Shown here: positions 62,001-64,000 of the stretch, piece after piece | How positions within the stretch are numbered: position 1 is the stretch's first letter | How the letters are laid out: each line of letters opens with the position of its first letter | Assembly (NCBI GenBank): GCA_013396755.1 | Contig: VWZF01005993.1 | Span: forward strand, 2,207,506 to 2,271,505 | Length of the DNA stretch: 64,000 nucleotides | Source: Sclerurus mexicanus | Taxonomy: Eukaryota; Chordata; Aves; Passeriformes; Furnariidae | Reading direction: 5' to 3' | Program-made: the position numbers and the translations under genes | Notes under the pieces: generated by a model | Told to the model about the DNA's origin: nothing | Database searches by the model: none | The model's input: only the letters and a program-made list of their open reading frames with translations

Positions 62001-64000
62001 CACATCAACATGTGTGTTCCCTTTGCTGTTGGGGCTTGCAAGCATCAAGGCCACGAAATGACTTTGATCTTTCTCAGCAGCAACTCCTCTCACTTCTAAG
62101 AGCAGCATTAATACATCCACATTCATCCCATAAAGAACAGATGTTACAACGTGACAGCATAGGGCCAATGCACACCACGAAAAGGAAGCTAGGAAACAAT
62201 GTTTGGAAATCTGTTAAAACAAATAATTCCTGTGAATTCTCAGATAACAAAAGGCTAAAGAATAAACTTAACCTTGGCATAAACGCCACTTGGTTTACTT
62301 ATGTCAGGACTAAAATTTAGTTCAAACTGTCATGTAACTACTGCAGCAACACAGAAAGGAAACAAACATTTAAAAGGAGACTTAAGGTTACAGAGCTGAA
62401 AGTGAACCATGCACCTCCTTAATGGTTTCCATGCCCCTAGCAGAAATCATGGATACACAGCTCTGCTTTACCTGCACGATTTCATCACAATACCAACAAA
62501 TACTACTGCTGTTTGAACAGGTGAGTGGCTTTTCACGGATCACTCTACAGATATCACAGGAAAAAGAAGTGTTAAAAACCAAACAACATTTGCTTCCCAC
62601 TGCTATGTTTCCCCTCCCCACACCAAGTCTGATTATTTCTGCCCATGTCTTTACATATGAAAGTTCGTAACGGAGGAGGCTGCGAGAGTAAGGCAAGATA
62701 GAAAACTGAGGACAATGGATTTATCTACTGGATGTTCCCATGAAGACAAGCAAAATACTCCTGATAAATTTACAACATTGGAAATGGGGCTTTCATTGAG
62801 ATAAAAGTCTTTCATAGGACATGCTGGTATACAGAGCAGAAGTCCCTATGGCCGCGGCCATGGCAGTACACAGGCAGCATGCACAGTTCCTTCAAAAAAC
62901 AATTCAAATGGGCCAAAAGAAACGTTCAAAAGGAAAAAAAAAGTTGGTTTTTGCTCCAATCCCCAAGGGATTCCCATTGCTAATCACTCACTAACAGTTT
63001 TCTTATGAATTTCTCCAGGACTAAGACTACAGCACTTCACAGAGCACAGCTGAAGCATTCTGCTCCCTTGCACTGGGCAGTAACATCCCACAAACAAATT
63101 AAACTTTAGACGTGTTTTCATTTCCCTCAGGTCTGCAGGTCTTGGTCAGGAATCATGCTGCCTCTTCACATCAAAGTTTCCACCTTACCTTTCAGGAAAG
63201 TACTGGCACACAGCCCTGCAGTCCCAGGCAGGTACCTGCACACACGCTCACCTGGCCCCAGCCTGGCAGTCCTGCACTGCTGGCCCCCCTCTGGCCCCCA
63301 CACTCACCTGGGGCTCTTCACCTCATCTACCCAAGGGTTAAACAGGCTCAGAAAGTGGAATGACAGAGGAAACACTGTGGTTCACTCAGCCCAGTGCTGC
63401 CCAACTCCACTGAGGGCAGCGGAGCCAAGGGGTTTGCCCAAAGCCTCGGCACAGCTCACAGGATAAACCAGAGCAAGCTTATTCCTTGCTGTTTTCATGC
63501 ACTCACAGCCCTAACGCTTTTCTGGAAGTACTACCCCTCAAAACTTTCAAAGGTTTTAATTATGAGATGTTTTCAGAGTAGGAAGAATATGGCACAAAAC
63601 TACAAATTTTAAGTTTGTGCCCATTTACACTGCAACATCAAAATAACCTGTGCTGCAGCATATTTACATTAAGGAACATGAGTATCTTTATTCTTATTTT
63701 CACTTCCCATCTCAGAAAAACAGGTCATCGCTTGCAAATGAGCAAAAGCACGACCAGAGTGAGCAATAAATACAAAATGATAGATTAGCAGTTCCAAATT
63801 GCTGAATTGGGGACCACATCCTTTGGCATAATAAAAGATCATTTAGCAAAAGTGATGTCTTGATAAAGATGATCCTGGCACTTGCCCAAGCATTCATTCC
63901 TTCCAAGGTTATATAAACCTCACAAAACTGTAAATAGAACTTCAAGCACCGTTACTGATGGGAATGCAAAACAGGAGGGGAAATGGATATTTGTTTTCTC
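59077..64000. other. Probable intron of the septin-2-like gene
   Basis: No further septin exon is recognisable in these 4.9 kb, so the intron before the last exon is probably longer than this. A 72-base segment at 62471-62542 is bounded by splice-like sites and has RING-like cysteine spacing, but it is unproven. Poly(T) and CAAA-rich tracts are present near 59753 and 60270. Confidence 0.4.
60247..60335. repeat. A-rich (CAAAC)-type low-complexity tract
   Basis: GGTTTGGGTTGTTTTT is followed by about 70 bases of A runs broken by CC and ACC. The left T/G-rich arm is roughly complementary to the right A/C-rich arm, so an imperfect hairpin is possible. There is no element body to classify. Confidence 0.65.

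Overview
This window is vertebrate nuclear DNA, most likely from a bird. All confident genes lie on the minus strand. The evidence is multi-exon genes with GT-AG introns, a reverse-oriented CR1 LINE fragment of the kind that dominates avian and other reptile genomes, short introns, and a SEPTIN5-GP1BB pair like the one at human 22q11.2. I cannot name the species; a crocodilian or turtle is not formally excluded.

Layout in transcription order (right to left). At 59008-59076 is a C-terminal coding exon of a second septin whose end resembles SEPTIN2; its other exons lie beyond the right edge. About 7 kb further on (51749 to about 50955) is an AT-rich stretch with a good acceptor and a convincing AATAAA, possibly an alternative last exon of that septin or of an unidentified gene. 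A CpG-rich block at about 47560-48300 carries an exact 40-bp tandem array bounded by a single N. It also has a splice donor preceded by codons resembling the end of the alternative first exon of SEPTIN5. From 47.5 kb down to about 20 kb I recognise no gene, only a small CpG-rich patch near 23.6 kb.

SEPTIN5 occupies 19611-7826. Eleven coding exons join in frame to a 381-residue septin. GP1BB (1688-1095) lies downstream in the same direction and encodes the platelet/thrombocyte glycoprotein Ib beta chain in one coding exon. A candidate 5' noncoding exon with GATA and Ets motifs lies near 2.5-2.7 kb.

Functional view. SEPTIN5 is a filament-forming GTPase of the SEPT2 subgroup, known for roles in exocytosis in neurons and platelets. 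GP1BB is part of the GPIb-IX-V receptor for von Willebrand factor. Their adjacency is ancient and, in humans, gives read-through transcripts. The most interesting points here are the tandem arrangement of two SEPT2-subgroup septins, the candidate alternative exons at 47.9 and 51.7 kb, and the 40-bp array beside an assembly ambiguity.
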